Assembly (NCBI GenBank): GCA_000974665.1
Contig: BBSY01000005.1
Coordinates: 1-64,000 of the forward strand
DNA: 64,000 bases
Direction of reading: 5' to 3'
Origin: an alpha proteobacterium U9-1i
GTDB taxonomy: Bacteria > Pseudomonadota > Alphaproteobacteria > Caulobacterales > Aquidulcibacteraceae
Below are positions 41,854 to 50,664 of this stretch, one piece after another. Each line of letters opens with the position of its first letter. Positions within the stretch are counted from its first letter, which is position 1. Under the pieces are notes generated by a model, which made no database searches, had not been told where the DNA came from, and saw only the letters and a list, made by a program, of their open reading frames with translations. The position numbers were made by a program, and so were the translations under genes.

Positions 41854-43782
41854 CTACGGCGTGACAATCGGGAAATTTATGTCCGGGGTTTCAAACAGTT
41901 CGCCCATCCCCTCAAGAGACCTACGGTTACCGGTGATGCGCACGTTTCCGCTGAGCACGGCGCGCGCCATGGTTTGCGTGGCCATGGCTTGAAGAAACAC
42001 CGGGCGTGCGGCTGTGATGGTTGGCGCGCCCGAAATCGTCACGCCGCTTTCATGCACCAGCACGCCGTTTGCGATGGTCACCGCGAAACGCTCGTCGCGC
42101 TCGGGAAACACCAGATTGAAGGCGATGCGGCGCGCACCTAGGCGCTCTGGGATCAGGCGAATGGAAAGCAGATCGAGCACCTGCGCGGTAGGCGTCGCGG
42201 CGACGAGATCGAGGCTCTGGGTTGTGGCGTCGCGCTGAAATACGCCGCGTTCCAATTCCTGCGCGGCCGAGAGGTACATATTGCGCCAGATCGCGCTTTC
42301 GGCCTGGTAGGCCATCTGACGATGCGTGCGCGCGAGCAAAGTGCGGGCTTCGGCATTATCGGGCGCGGCAAAGACGAGCTTGTCCAAAACCTCTGCCGCC
42401 CAGCGATAATCGCCCGCATCGAACGCGCGCTGCCCTTCCGCTAAAACGTTCGCCGCCCCGCCCATCGCGCGCACGAAACGTTGCGCGCTTTCTTCAGGCG
42501 GCAGCATGTTGAGATGCGCGGGGTTGCCATCGTACCAACCCATGTAGCGCTGATACACGGCTTGGGAATTGTGCATCATCGTTCCGTAATAGCCGCGATT
42601 GAACCAACGGCTGGCGAGGGGCTCTGGCAAGCGCACACGCTCGGCGATCTCACGGCCTGTGTAGCCGGCGTTCATCAGCCGCACGCTTTGGTCGTGCAGG
42701 TACTTGTACGCGTCGCGATGGCTGGCGATGAAATCCGCCACGCGTTCGCGGCCGAAGCGTGGCCAGCCGTGGCTTGTCACCATCGTATCGGTACGATCGC
42801 CGTAGAGGCGCAGTGATTGGGTGAGATAGTCGGCCCATGCTTTGGCGTCGCGTACCAAAGCGCCGCGCGGCGTCAGCACGTTGTGCATTGACACGTTGGC
42901 GTTCTCCGCGAGGCAGAGGATGCCGAGATCGGGTAGGAAGAAGTTCATCTCCGCCGGCGCTTCGGTGTTTGGCGTGAGCTGAAAGTCGAAGCGGACGCCG
43001 GCGAGCGTCAGCGTCTCGCCGGTATGGGTGATCGAGTGCGTGGGCGGGATGAGCGTCACCTGCCCGGCCGATATAGCAAGGCCGATGCCGGAGGTGACCT
43101 GGCCCTCAACGGTGCGCGGCAAGGTCGCGCCGAATTGGTAGATCGCGCGCCGGCTCATGGCGTTGCCGGCGATCACATTCTCGCTGACCGAATGATCCAT
43201 GAACTCTTCAGGCGCGATGATCTGCACGCGGCCCGCCGTGACGTCGGCCTGATTGACCACGCCGCGCACGCCGCCGAAATGATCGGCATGGCTGTGGGTG
43301 TAGATCACCGCGCGCACGGGCAGATCACCAATCGTGCGTCGCGCGAGCGCGAGCGCGGCGGCGGCGACTTCGGAGCTCGTCAGCGGATCGACGACGATCA
43401 GCCCGCCATCGCCGACGATGATGGTCATGTTCGACACATCAAAGCCGCGCACCTGGTAGACGCGCTCCGAGACGCGGAAGAGACCGCTCAGCGCCAGCAG
43501 ACGCGCGTGGCGCCAAAGGCTGGGGTTCACCGTCTCTGGCGCATCACCGCGAAGGTAGTTGAAGGAGGCGAAATCCCAGGCGACGCGGCCGTCGGCGGTG
43601 CGGATTTGCGGTTGCTCCCACGCGGCGACGAAACCACGCCGCGCGAAATCCTCATCCTCGACATCGGCAAGTGGCAGGGCTTGGGCCGTGGCCGCATTGG
43701 CGGCGCGCGTCGCGTCGCTGACTTGCGCCTGGGCGGTTTGGGCGAGCGCAAGCGCCAGCGCGGCAGCGAAGATGATCCGCAT
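41854..43782 (-). CDS. Alkyl/aryl sulfatase, metallo-beta-lactamase fold
   Basis: 642 residues counted from the ATG at 43782, with ACGGGGGAAA upstream. A signal peptide ends near QTAQA-QVSDAT. The SdsA1/BDS1-type sulfatase core shows MTIIVGDGGLIVVDPLTSSE, the zinc motif IYTHSHADHFGGVRGV (two zinc ions), HSVSENVIAGNAMSRRAIYQ, and a dimerisation/SCP2-like C-terminal part (ALGARRIAFNLVFPERDERF). It cleaves primary or secondary alkyl sulfates such as SDS in the periplasm. Unlike the usual order of ligase-associated genes, it separates helicase and nuclease. Confidence 0.88.
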   Translation of the reverse strand: MRIIFAAALALALAQTAQAQVSDATRAANAATAQALPLADVEDEDFARRGFVAAWEQPQIRTADGRVAWDFASFNYLRGDAPETVNPSLWRHARLLALSGLFRVSERVYQVRGFDVSNMTIIVGDGGLIVVDPLTSSEVAAAALALARRTIGDLPVRAVIYTHSHADHFGGVRGVVNQADVTAGRVQIIAPEEFMDHSVSENVIAGNAMSRRAIYQFGATLPRTVEGQVTSGIGLAISAGQVTLIPPTHSITHTGETLTLAGVRFDFQLTPNTEAPAEMNFFLPDLGILCLAENANVSMHNVLTPRGALVRDAKAWADYLTQSLRLYGDRTDTMVTSHGWPRFGRERVADFIASHRDAYKYLHDQSVRLMNAGYTGREIAERVRLPEPLASRWFNRGYYGTMMHNSQAVYQRYMGWYDGNPAHLNMLPPEESAQRFVRAMGGAANVLAEGQRAFDAGDYRWAAEVLDKLVFAAPDNAEARTLLARTHRQMAYQAESAIWRNMYLSAAQELERGVFQRDATTQSLDLVAATPTAQVLDLLSIRLIPERLGARRIAFNLVFPERDERFAVTIANGVLVHESGVTISGAPTITAARPVFLQAMATQTMARAVLSGNVRITGNRRSLEGMGELFETPDINFPIVTP

Positions 43783-43846
43783 GGTTTCCCCCGTGGTTTT
43801 GCCGAAGGTGCGACGATGGACGCCGAAGCGCAACGCTCGCCTTAGG

Positions 43847-46420
43847 TCAACGCATCGCCTCTTCGATGAGAGCGGCCGCGTCCTCCAGGATCGCTTCCTC
43901 GGCTGCGCCCTGAATGGGGACGCGCCCTACCTCCAGCATCACGGGCGCGGCGAATGGCGAGACGTGGGCGAGGTCCTTCAAGACGATGCGGCCCTTGACC
44001 CGCCGCAACAGCGCGCCGAGCCGGCGGAGATCGAGATAGCCCTCGCCCGCATCGGCAAACGCGGCCTCCAGCAGGAGGTGGTCTGGCTCGTACTGGCGCA
44101 GCACGTCGTAGATGAGGTCCGCCGAGAACGTAACTTGGCGCCCGGTTTTCTCGCTGCCAGGCGCGCGGCGTTCGATCATGCCGGCGATGATCGCGCAATT
44201 GCGGAACGTGCGTTTCATCAACGCGCTTTCGGCGAGCCAGCTTTCGAGATCATCGCCCAGCATGTCTTCGTCGAACAAGGCGTCCATGTTGACGCCGCCC
44301 ATTGGCTCCAGGCCCCATACCGCCATCGCGTACTCGCTGGCGAGGAAGCCAAGCGGATGAAGGCCCATGCGTTCGAGGCGGCGCGTGATCAACATGCCAA
44401 GCGTTTGGTGCGCGAGCCGACCTTCAAACGGATAAGCGACGAGGTAATGCTTCGGTCCGCGCGGAAAGGTTTCCACCAGCATTTCGTCCGGCGCGGGCAC
44501 GATTGAACGGCGCTTTTGGATTTTAATCCAGTCGCGCACTTGCGGCGGCAATTGCTTCTGGTGCTTTGGATCATGCAACATTCGCCGCACGCGTTCGGCG
44601 AGGAATGTCGAGAGCGGAAACTTGCCGCCGGCGTAAGACGGGATACGCGGGTTTTCCTCCCCGCTCGCGCGGACGGCGAGCACGTCCTCGTCTCGCAGCT
44701 CTATGAAACGGAGCATCTCGCCGGCGAAGATGAAGGTGTCGCCTGGCGTCAGGCCCTCGATGAAATATTCCTCGATCTGCCCTAAACGCCGGCCGGGCGT
44801 TAGCGGACGGCCTTGCGTTTGCACAACTTGCCCCGGGCGGCGCGCCGCTCTGTGCGCCAGACGAACATTCAGCATTTCCGCTTCGATGATCGCGCCGACA
44901 TTCATGCGGTGCTGTTGGGCGACGGCGGGGTTGCGCGCGCGCCAGCGGCCAGTTTTTGGATCCTGTATGATGCGGCGATAACGATCGTAGATTTTGAGCG
45001 CATAGCCGCCGGTCGCGACAAGATCGATGGCGCGATCGAATTGCGCGCGGGTGAGCGCGGCGTACGGCGCAGTCGAGATCACTTCGGCGTAAAGCTCGTC
45101 GGCGTCGAACGGCTCGCCACAAGCGCAGCCCATGATGTGTTGCGCCAGGCATTCGAGCGCGCCGGTGCGTGGCCCGCCGCCGTCCATCGCGCCCTCGCCC
45201 ACCGCTTCCTGTGCGGCGCGGCACTCAAGCACCTCGAAGCGGTTGCTGGGCGCAAGCAGCGCGCGCGACGGCTCATCCAGCCGGTGATTGGCGCGGCCAA
45301 TGCGCTGCACTAAGCGGGCGGCGCCCTTAGGCGCGCCAATTTGGATGACGAGATCGACGTCTCCCCAGTCAATGCCGAGATCAAGCGTCGATGTGCAGAC
45401 GACGGCCTTCAACGCTCCCGCCGCCATGGCTGCTTCAACTTTGCGGCGTTGCCCTACGTCTAATGAGCCATGATGGAGCGCGATCGGCAGGCCGTCGTTG
45501 TTGATGCGCCAGAGCTCCTGGAACGTCATCTCTGCTTGCGCGCGGGTGTTCACAAACACGAGGGCGAGGCGTGCGCGTCTGATGGCGTCGTAGAGTTCCG
45601 GCATCGCGTGGCGCGCGGTGTGCCCCGCCCACGGGATGCGAGCGTCTGAGTCGAGCACGTCCACGATCGGCGCCGCGCCCGGCGCCGCGCGCACCACAAT
45701 CTCATCCCCGCCTTTTGCTCCCCCGCATGCGGGGGAGCCGTCAGCGCGCGCGGCGCGATGTGGCGACACCTCCCCCGCGCGCGGGGGAGGAAAACCGACC
45801 AACCAATCCGCCAAGCTCTCCGCATCGGCGACGGTGGCGCTGAGCCCCACCCGCCGATGCGCGGGCGCCCAGCGGCGCAAGCGCGCGAGCGCGAGCGATA
45901 GGAGGTCGCCGCGCTTGGTCGGCGCGAGGGCGTGCGCCTCATCGACGATCACCACGCGGAGATCCTCGAAGAACGCGCGCGCATGCTCCGAGGCGATCAG
46001 CAGGCACAATTGCTCTGGTGTCGTCAGCAAGATGTCTGGGGGATAAGCGCGCTGCCGCGTGCGTTTGTGCGAGGGCGTATCTCCGGTTCGGCTTTCAATG
46101 CGAAGGTCGAGGCCGATCTCGCGCACGGGCGTGTCGAGATTGCGCGCGACATCCGTCGTCAGCGCTTTCAACGGTGAAATGTAGAGCGTGTGCAGGCGAT
46201 GCGGACGGCGCGCGCCTTCGAGTGTGCGTGGCGCCAACTCAATCAGGCTTGGCAGGAACCCCGCGAGTGTTTTGCCGGCGCCCGTCGGTGCGATCAGCAA
46301 CGTGGACAAGCCTTCGGCCGAACGGCGCAGAAGCTCCAATTGATGCGTGCGCGGACGCCAACCGCGACGGGCGAACCACGCCTCGAAGGCTGGCGGCAGG
46401 GCTGGAACGGCGGCGTCCAT
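43847..46420 (-). CDS. Ligase-associated DNA damage response DEXH-box helicase
   Basis: 857 residues counted from the ATG at 46420 (MDAAVPALPPAFEAWFARRG); upstream in-frame ATGs exist but overlap the divergent gene. Lhr-type SF2 helicase: I LIAPTGAGKTLAGFLPSL, II VVIVDEAHALAPTKRGD, III LSATVADAES, IV LALVFVNTRAQAEMTFQELW, V STLDLGIDWGDVD, VI RLVQRIGRANHRLDE, then winged-helix and Lhr core domains. Residues about 209-237 are an in-frame palindromic repeat (45717..45790), starting FPPPRAGEVSP and ending SPACGGAKGG, placed between motif III and motif IV where homologues go directly on. Works with PdeM in DNA repair. Confidence 0.9.
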   Translation of the reverse strand: MDAAVPALPPAFEAWFARRGWRPRTHQLELLRRSAEGLSTLLIAPTGAGKTLAGFLPSLIELAPRTLEGARRPHRLHTLYISPLKALTTDVARNLDTPVREIGLDLRIESRTGDTPSHKRTRQRAYPPDILLTTPEQLCLLIASEHARAFFEDLRVVIVDEAHALAPTKRGDLLSLALARLRRWAPAHRRVGLSATVADAESLADWLVGFPPPRAGEVSPHRAARADGSPACGGAKGGDEIVVRAAPGAAPIVDVLDSDARIPWAGHTARHAMPELYDAIRRARLALVFVNTRAQAEMTFQELWRINNDGLPIALHHGSLDVGQRRKVEAAMAAGALKAVVCTSTLDLGIDWGDVDLVIQIGAPKGAARLVQRIGRANHRLDEPSRALLAPSNRFEVLECRAAQEAVGEGAMDGGGPRTGALECLAQHIMGCACGEPFDADELYAEVISTAPYAALTRAQFDRAIDLVATGGYALKIYDRYRRIIQDPKTGRWRARNPAVAQQHRMNVGAIIEAEMLNVRLAHRAARRPGQVVQTQGRPLTPGRRLGQIEEYFIEGLTPGDTFIFAGEMLRFIELRDEDVLAVRASGEENPRIPSYAGGKFPLSTFLAERVRRMLHDPKHQKQLPPQVRDWIKIQKRRSIVPAPDEMLVETFPRGPKHYLVAYPFEGRLAHQTLGMLITRRLERMGLHPLGFLASEYAMAVWGLEPMGGVNMDALFDEDMLGDDLESWLAESALMKRTFRNCAIIAGMIERRAPGSEKTGRQVTFSADLIYDVLRQYEPDHLLLEAAFADAGEGYLDLRRLGALLRRVKGRIVLKDLAHVSPFAAPVMLEVGRVPIQGAAEEAILEDAAALIEEAMR
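45717..45790. repeat. Palindromic repeat family A pair in frame inside helicase gene
   Basis: Core GCTCCCCCGC-AT-GCGGGGGAGC (45717..45738) and core CCTCCCCCGC-GC-GCGGGGGAGG (45769..45790) joined by 30 bases. It resembles the intergenic pairs of the beta-oxidation operon but without their innermost CGGAGGGGG arms. It carries no stop in the helicase frame and is flanked by TTTT and AAAA. Confidence 0.85.
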
Positions 46421-46531
46421 CAAGGCGATCGTAGCGGAAGGGCGCGCGGAAAGGCGCCCGCGTTTGCCGATGTAGGGCTCGAAAACGCGTCGCGCCATGT
46501 TCCCGCCGCGTTTGGACGCGAAACGCGGGGT

Positions 46532-47209
46532 ATGCGTATTGCCAGCCTTGTTCTTTCGCTCAGCGTCGCCGCCCTCTGCGGCGCTTCCGCCCTCGCCCAA
46601 CCTAGCGCCACGGCGCTATTGGCGAGCGCGGTAGGGGCGACCCAGAGCGCGAAGGCCGATTACGCGTTTGACTTTCACCTGCGCACGGCGACGCAAGGTT
46701 GGCGCGCGCGCTTCGAGCCTGGCGCGGACCCGCGCTTGCGCCTCGTCTCGCCGAGCCGTGACCAATTGAACGCGAACAGCCAGCGCGCATTCGACAATCT
46801 CGCAGAGCAATTGGACGGCGTGTCGTGGTGCGCCAGCGAAGGCATGGATAGGGTCACCGACGTGAGCTTGATGCGCGAGGATGCCGACACCGCGACCTAT
46901 TCGTTCCAGCCCACGCGCGAGAGCATTCGCGGCGCCACCGCGCGTCAGTTCGCGGATCGCCTGCGCGGCGAGGTGACAATCACGAAGATCGATCCCGACG
47001 TCACCCACCTTCGCGTCTTCGCGCCGGCGCCGTTTAGTCCGCTGCCGTTGACGCAACTGCAATCGTTCAATCTTGAGATCACGTGCCAAGTCGCGCCGAA
47101 CGGGCGCCGCTACGCCGCCGAAACAGCGATGGAACTGCGCGGTCAAGCGTTCGGCCAAGCGATCGATGAGCGCACGTTTCAGCGCGCGGAGAACCTCACC
47201 GCACCGTAA
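46532..47209 (+). CDS. Secreted protein of unknown function
   Basis: 225 residues counted from the ATG at 46532, directly preceded by GCGGGGT. A signal peptide (RIASLVLSLSVAALCGASALAQ). The mature body has SAKADYAFDFHLRTATQGW, RFEPGADPRLRLVSP, TATYSFQPTRESIRGATA and FSPLPLTQLQSFNLEITCQV, a beta-rich pattern such as in lipid-binding periplasmic proteins, but no family is recognised. It is divergent from the DEXH helicase gene; the frame upstream of 46532 is antisense to that gene and is not coding. Confidence 0.6.
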   Translation: MRIASLVLSLSVAALCGASALAQPSATALLASAVGATQSAKADYAFDFHLRTATQGWRARFEPGADPRLRLVSPSRDQLNANSQRAFDNLAEQLDGVSWCASEGMDRVTDVSLMREDADTATYSFQPTRESIRGATARQFADRLRGEVTITKIDPDVTHLRVFAPAPFSPLPLTQLQSFNLEITCQVAPNGRRYAAETAMELRGQAFGQAIDERTFQRAENLTAP

Positions 47210-47262
47210 GCGCGCAAAGGCTCGACAGGCGCGGCGACGGCGGTTAGCAAGCGCGTGCGCCG

Positions 47263-47964
47263 ATGTACCAGAGCCTCGACCCCGCCCGCATCATCGAAAC
47301 CCTCGCGCGGCTGCGCGATCGGATCGACGCGCGCTTTGCTGACGCCGGGCTCGCGCGGGTGTGCCGCGAACTCTTGGATGTCGCACATCAGACAAGCAGG
47401 CAGACGGCCAGTCTGCAAAAGCCCAATTGGCCGCTGCGCACGGGCGTGCTGCTGGTGATCGCTTTCGGCGCCTTGGCGCAAATCGCCGCCGCGCGCTTCC
47501 TGCACCTGGAGCGCGTCGAGACCGGCATTGACCTCCTGCAAAGCCTCGAAGCGGCGGTGAACCTGCTGATCCTGTTCGGGGGCGCGGCATGGTTCCTGTT
47601 GACGCTGGAGGAACGGCTGAAGCGGCGCCGTGCGCTCGAAGCATTGCATCAGCTGCGCTCGCTCGCGCATGTCGTCGATATGCATCAGCTGACCAAGGAT
47701 CCCACCATCTTGCTGAGCCCGCCAAATACGACGGCGGCTTCGCCGGAGCGCACGATGAGCAAGTTCGAACTGACCCGCTATCTCGATTATTGCGCCGAGA
47801 TGCAGGCGCTGATCGGAAAGCTGGCCGCGCTTTATGCGGAGGGTATGCGCGACCCTGTGGTGATCGAGGCGGTGAACGACATTGAGAATCTTGCAACCAA
47901 TCTTGGCCGGAAGATTTGGCAGAAGATCATGATCCTCAGCGCATTGGAGGAAGGCGCGTCATGA
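47263..47964 (+). CDS. Membrane protein upstream of MscS
   Basis: 233 residues, two hydrophobic helices (TGVLLVIAFGALAQIAAARF, near residue 60; NLLILFGGAAWFLLTLEE, near residue 100) flanked by helical cytoplasmic parts with PNTTAASPERTMSKFELTRYLD and NDIENLATNLGRKIWQKIMI at the C-terminus. No known domain is recognised. Its stop overlaps the ATG of the MscS gene by 4 bases (47961..47964), so the two are coupled and the protein may be an accessory of the channel. Confidence 0.6.
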   Translation: MYQSLDPARIIETLARLRDRIDARFADAGLARVCRELLDVAHQTSRQTASLQKPNWPLRTGVLLVIAFGALAQIAAARFLHLERVETGIDLLQSLEAAVNLLILFGGAAWFLLTLEERLKRRRALEALHQLRSLAHVVDMHQLTKDPTILLSPPNTTAASPERTMSKFELTRYLDYCAEMQALIGKLAALYAEGMRDPVVIEAVNDIENLATNLGRKIWQKIMILSALEEGAS

Positions 47965-48899
47965 CGATCGCCAACGTGACACAGGCAGCGGTGCGCGACG
48001 TCGAAAGCATCGCTGCCGACCCCGCGCAAATTTGGACACGTTATGGCGAGCATGTGATTGCCGCGGCTTTGAATGTCGTCGCAGCGGCGCTTATCCTCAT
48101 CGTCGGCCTATGGGTGTCGTCCTGGGCGGCAAACGCGATGCGCAAGCTGGCGCGCACGCACCCACGCATCGATGATACGCTAGCGGCGTTCTTCTCGTGG
48201 ATCGTGCGTTACGGCCTGATGGGGTTCGTCGCGATCGCCGTATTGAATCGGTTCGGCGTGGCGACGACGTCGATTGTCGCTGTCGTTGGCGCCGGGGCGC
48301 TGGCGATCGGCTTGGCGTTACAAGGCACGCTCTCCAATGTCGCCGCTGGGGTGATGCTCATCTTGTTCCGCCCCTACCGCTTGGGCGATTACGTGGAGCT
48401 GGCCGGGCGGACCGGGACGGTTGAAGACGTGAACCTGTTCACGACTGAACTCACAACGCCGCAAAATTTGCGCATCATCATGCCAAACGGACTCGCTTGG
48501 GGCGCGCCGATGGTGAATTACACCGCCCACCCGCGCCGTCGGCTCGATCTTGAATTTGGCGTCGCCTACGACACCGACATCGACCGCGCCATCGCCATTG
48601 TTCAGGAGGTGCTGGCCGCGGAGGAGCATATCCTCGACGAGCCGGCGCCGCAGGTGAATGTCTCCGCATTGGGCGATTTCGCGGTGACCTTGATGGTTCG
48701 CGCCTGGGTAAAGACGCGCGATCATTTGGAAATGCGCTATGCGGTCACCAAGCACGTCAAGCAAGCGTTCGACCTGCATGGGATCGTGATCCCCTTCCCC
48801 ACTAATGTGAACTACGAATTGCGCGGCGAGCCGCCGGGCTCGCCGCTGCCGCTCGAGGTCGCGAAGAAACCGAAAGCGGGCGACGTACGCGGCGATTGA
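47961..48899 (+). CDS. Mechanosensitive channel, MscS family
   Basis: 312 residues, small-conductance MscS type. Three hydrophobic helices: VVAAALILIVGLWVSSWAAN, VRYGLMGFVAIAVLNRFGV and VAVVGAGALAIGLALQGTLS, the last being the pore helix with its Gly/Ala pattern. Beta domain FRPYRLGDYVELAGRTGTVE, then TTPQNLRIIMPNGLAWG and a C-terminal domain. It opens under membrane tension to release solutes during osmotic downshock. Cotranscribed with the upstream membrane protein gene. Confidence 0.92.
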   Translation: MTIANVTQAAVRDVESIAADPAQIWTRYGEHVIAAALNVVAAALILIVGLWVSSWAANAMRKLARTHPRIDDTLAAFFSWIVRYGLMGFVAIAVLNRFGVATTSIVAVVGAGALAIGLALQGTLSNVAAGVMLILFRPYRLGDYVELAGRTGTVEDVNLFTTELTTPQNLRIIMPNGLAWGAPMVNYTAHPRRRLDLEFGVAYDTDIDRAIAIVQEVLAAEEHILDEPAPQVNVSALGDFAVTLMVRAWVKTRDHLEMRYAVTKHVKQAFDLHGIVIPFPTNVNYELRGEPPGSPLPLEVAKKPKAGDVRGD

Positions 48900-48997
48900 G
48901 GGGCCGTTTACGGTTTGGAAACCGTGCGGCGTTTTCAGCGATTGCTAAACAATGTTGTGTATGTTTCCGCGCTTGCGTGGGAGCGTGCGGTCACTTC

Positions 48998-49891
48998 ATG
49001 AGCCAGGACGACATCTTCGATCCATCGGAGCTGACGGCGCTCGTGCTCGACCGCAATCATTACGAGCGCGGGATTTCGCTCGATCTCCTACGCGGCATGG
49101 GCTTTAAGCGCGCCGTCGGCGCGGCGGACGTACATGAAGCCTGGGATCAATTGCTGACGCTCAATCCAAGCGTCGTGCTCGTGGAATGGCTGAAAGACGG
49201 GCCCGATCCTCTCGATTTTGTTCGCCGCGTCCGATTGAGTGAAGAAGCTCCTAATCGCGCAGTCTCAACGTTCATGCTGACGACCCGCGGCTTTCGAGCC
49301 GATGTGGAGGCCGCCCGCAGCGCCGGCGTCAACGGCTACCTGCGCAAACCCATTTCGGCGTTGGCGTTGCAGCAGCACGTGCGCGTGGTGATGAGCAATC
49401 CGCAGCCGTTTATCGTCACGTCGACCTATGTGGGGCCCTGCCGGCGCCGGCGGCTGGACCCGGCCTTCGCTGGACCCTGGCGGCGCCTCGATGACGAGGC
49501 GGCCGGGCCAAGCATCACCGACGACGAGGAAATCGATCTCAAGACGCAGCTGGCGCGCGCACGGGTCGCCGCTCTCGACGCAGCGGCGCGTGACTTTCAG
49601 CCGGGCGACGCGCGCGCGGCGCGCGGTGTCTTCGCGGCCGCGCAAGATCTGCTGAAGGTGGCCGAACAAATCGGCGATCACAATCTCATCCTCGGCACCA
49701 AGGAAATGATGCGTTATCTGCAAGCGCAGGGCGCGACCGCGCGTCTCGATCCTGACGTGGTGCGCACGCACGTCGCCGCCTTGCACCAATTGGTGCACCT
49801 GCCCCACGCCTTGGGCCAAGAGCGCGAGAGCGTGGCGCTCAGCTTGAAACGCATGGTCGACAAGAAGCTGCGGCAGGCTCACGCGGCATGA
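48998..49891 (+). CDS. Receiver-like protein lacking the phospho-acceptor Asp (1)
   Basis: 297 residues counted from the ATG at 48998. A CheY-like receiver (residues about 10-130) aligns well, with the conserved Thr (FMLTTRG) and Lys (YLRKPIS), but the phospho-acceptor position is Glu63 (VVLVEWLKDG; codon at 49184-49186) and the acidic pair is reduced to one Asp (LVLDRN). The C-terminal helical domain is shared with the next gene and has no recognised output function. Probably a constitutively set or phosphorylation-independent receiver. The next gene overlaps by 4 bases. Confidence 0.82.
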   Translation: MSQDDIFDPSELTALVLDRNHYERGISLDLLRGMGFKRAVGAADVHEAWDQLLTLNPSVVLVEWLKDGPDPLDFVRRVRLSEEAPNRAVSTFMLTTRGFRADVEAARSAGVNGYLRKPISALALQQHVRVVMSNPQPFIVTSTYVGPCRRRRLDPAFAGPWRRLDDEAAGPSITDDEEIDLKTQLARARVAALDAAARDFQPGDARAARGVFAAAQDLLKVAEQIGDHNLILGTKEMMRYLQAQGATARLDPDVVRTHVAALHQLVHLPHALGQERESVALSLKRMVDKKLRQAHAA

Positions 49892-50664
49892 CCAAGTTCG
49901 ATCCCGCCGCGATGACAGCGCTGGTGGTCGATCCAAACCACTTTCAGCGTCGCCTGACGCTCGAACAATTGCGCCTCATGGGCTTCGGCGCAGTGACGGG
50001 CGCGTCCAATTTCGAACAAGCGTGGGCGGCCCTTGTGGCCGACGAACCGCACGTCATCATTGAATGGGTTGAGCCGCGGGCGCCTGCTCTGGATTTCGTG
50101 CGCCGCGTCCGCAATCCCACGTTCTCGCCCAACACGGAAACGTCGCTGTTCATGCTATCGAGCAACGGCAAGCTGAACGATGTCGAAAGCGCGCGCGCTG
50201 CGGGCATTGACGGATATTTGCGCAAGCCTGTTTCCGTCGCCGCCATTCAAGATCGCGTACGACAAGCGCTGGTGCGCCCGAAGGTTTCGCAGGAACAGGC
50301 GGAAGCGGATTTGCGCGGCCAACGCGCCCGCGCGCTCGCAGCCGCGCTTGACACACGCGTGCGCGGCCTAGTGCTTGGCGACGCGGCAGCGCTGCGCGAG
50401 GTGCGCGCCAACGCGCTGGACCTGGCGGACGCCGCGCAAGACGTGAACGATCAGTATCTCGTGTTCGGCGCGCGCGAGCTGGCGCGATACCTCGACGCTT
50501 GCGCCGAGGGGCTCGCGCTCGATCCAGATGCAGCGCGCACGCATACGTCGGCGCTTTTTCAAATCGCGCTGCTGCCGTCGGCGTTCATGAACGAGCGCGA
50601 GAAGCTCGCGAACGGGCTAAAACGCATGATCGAAAAGAAGCTGAGCGAGACAAACGCCGCTTAG
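49888..50664 (+). CDS. Receiver-like protein lacking the phospho-acceptor Asp (2)
   Basis: 258 residues, ATG overlapping the stop of the previous paralogue. Receiver residues about 8-125 with Glu59 in place of the phospho-Asp (VIIEWVEPRA; codon 50062-50064), a single acidic pocket Asp (LVVDPNHF), and conserved Lys (YLRKPVS). The C-terminal helical domain matches that of the first copy (LVFGARELARYLDA; LKRMIEKKL). The two look like an old tandem duplication. The stop overlaps the convergent esterase gene as TTAG. Confidence 0.82.
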   Translation: MTKFDPAAMTALVVDPNHFQRRLTLEQLRLMGFGAVTGASNFEQAWAALVADEPHVIIEWVEPRAPALDFVRRVRNPTFSPNTETSLFMLSSNGKLNDVESARAAGIDGYLRKPVSVAAIQDRVRQALVRPKVSQEQAEADLRGQRARALAAALDTRVRGLVLGDAAALREVRANALDLADAAQDVNDQYLVFGARELARYLDACAEGLALDPDAARTHTSALFQIALLPSAFMNEREKLANGLKRMIEKKLSETNAA

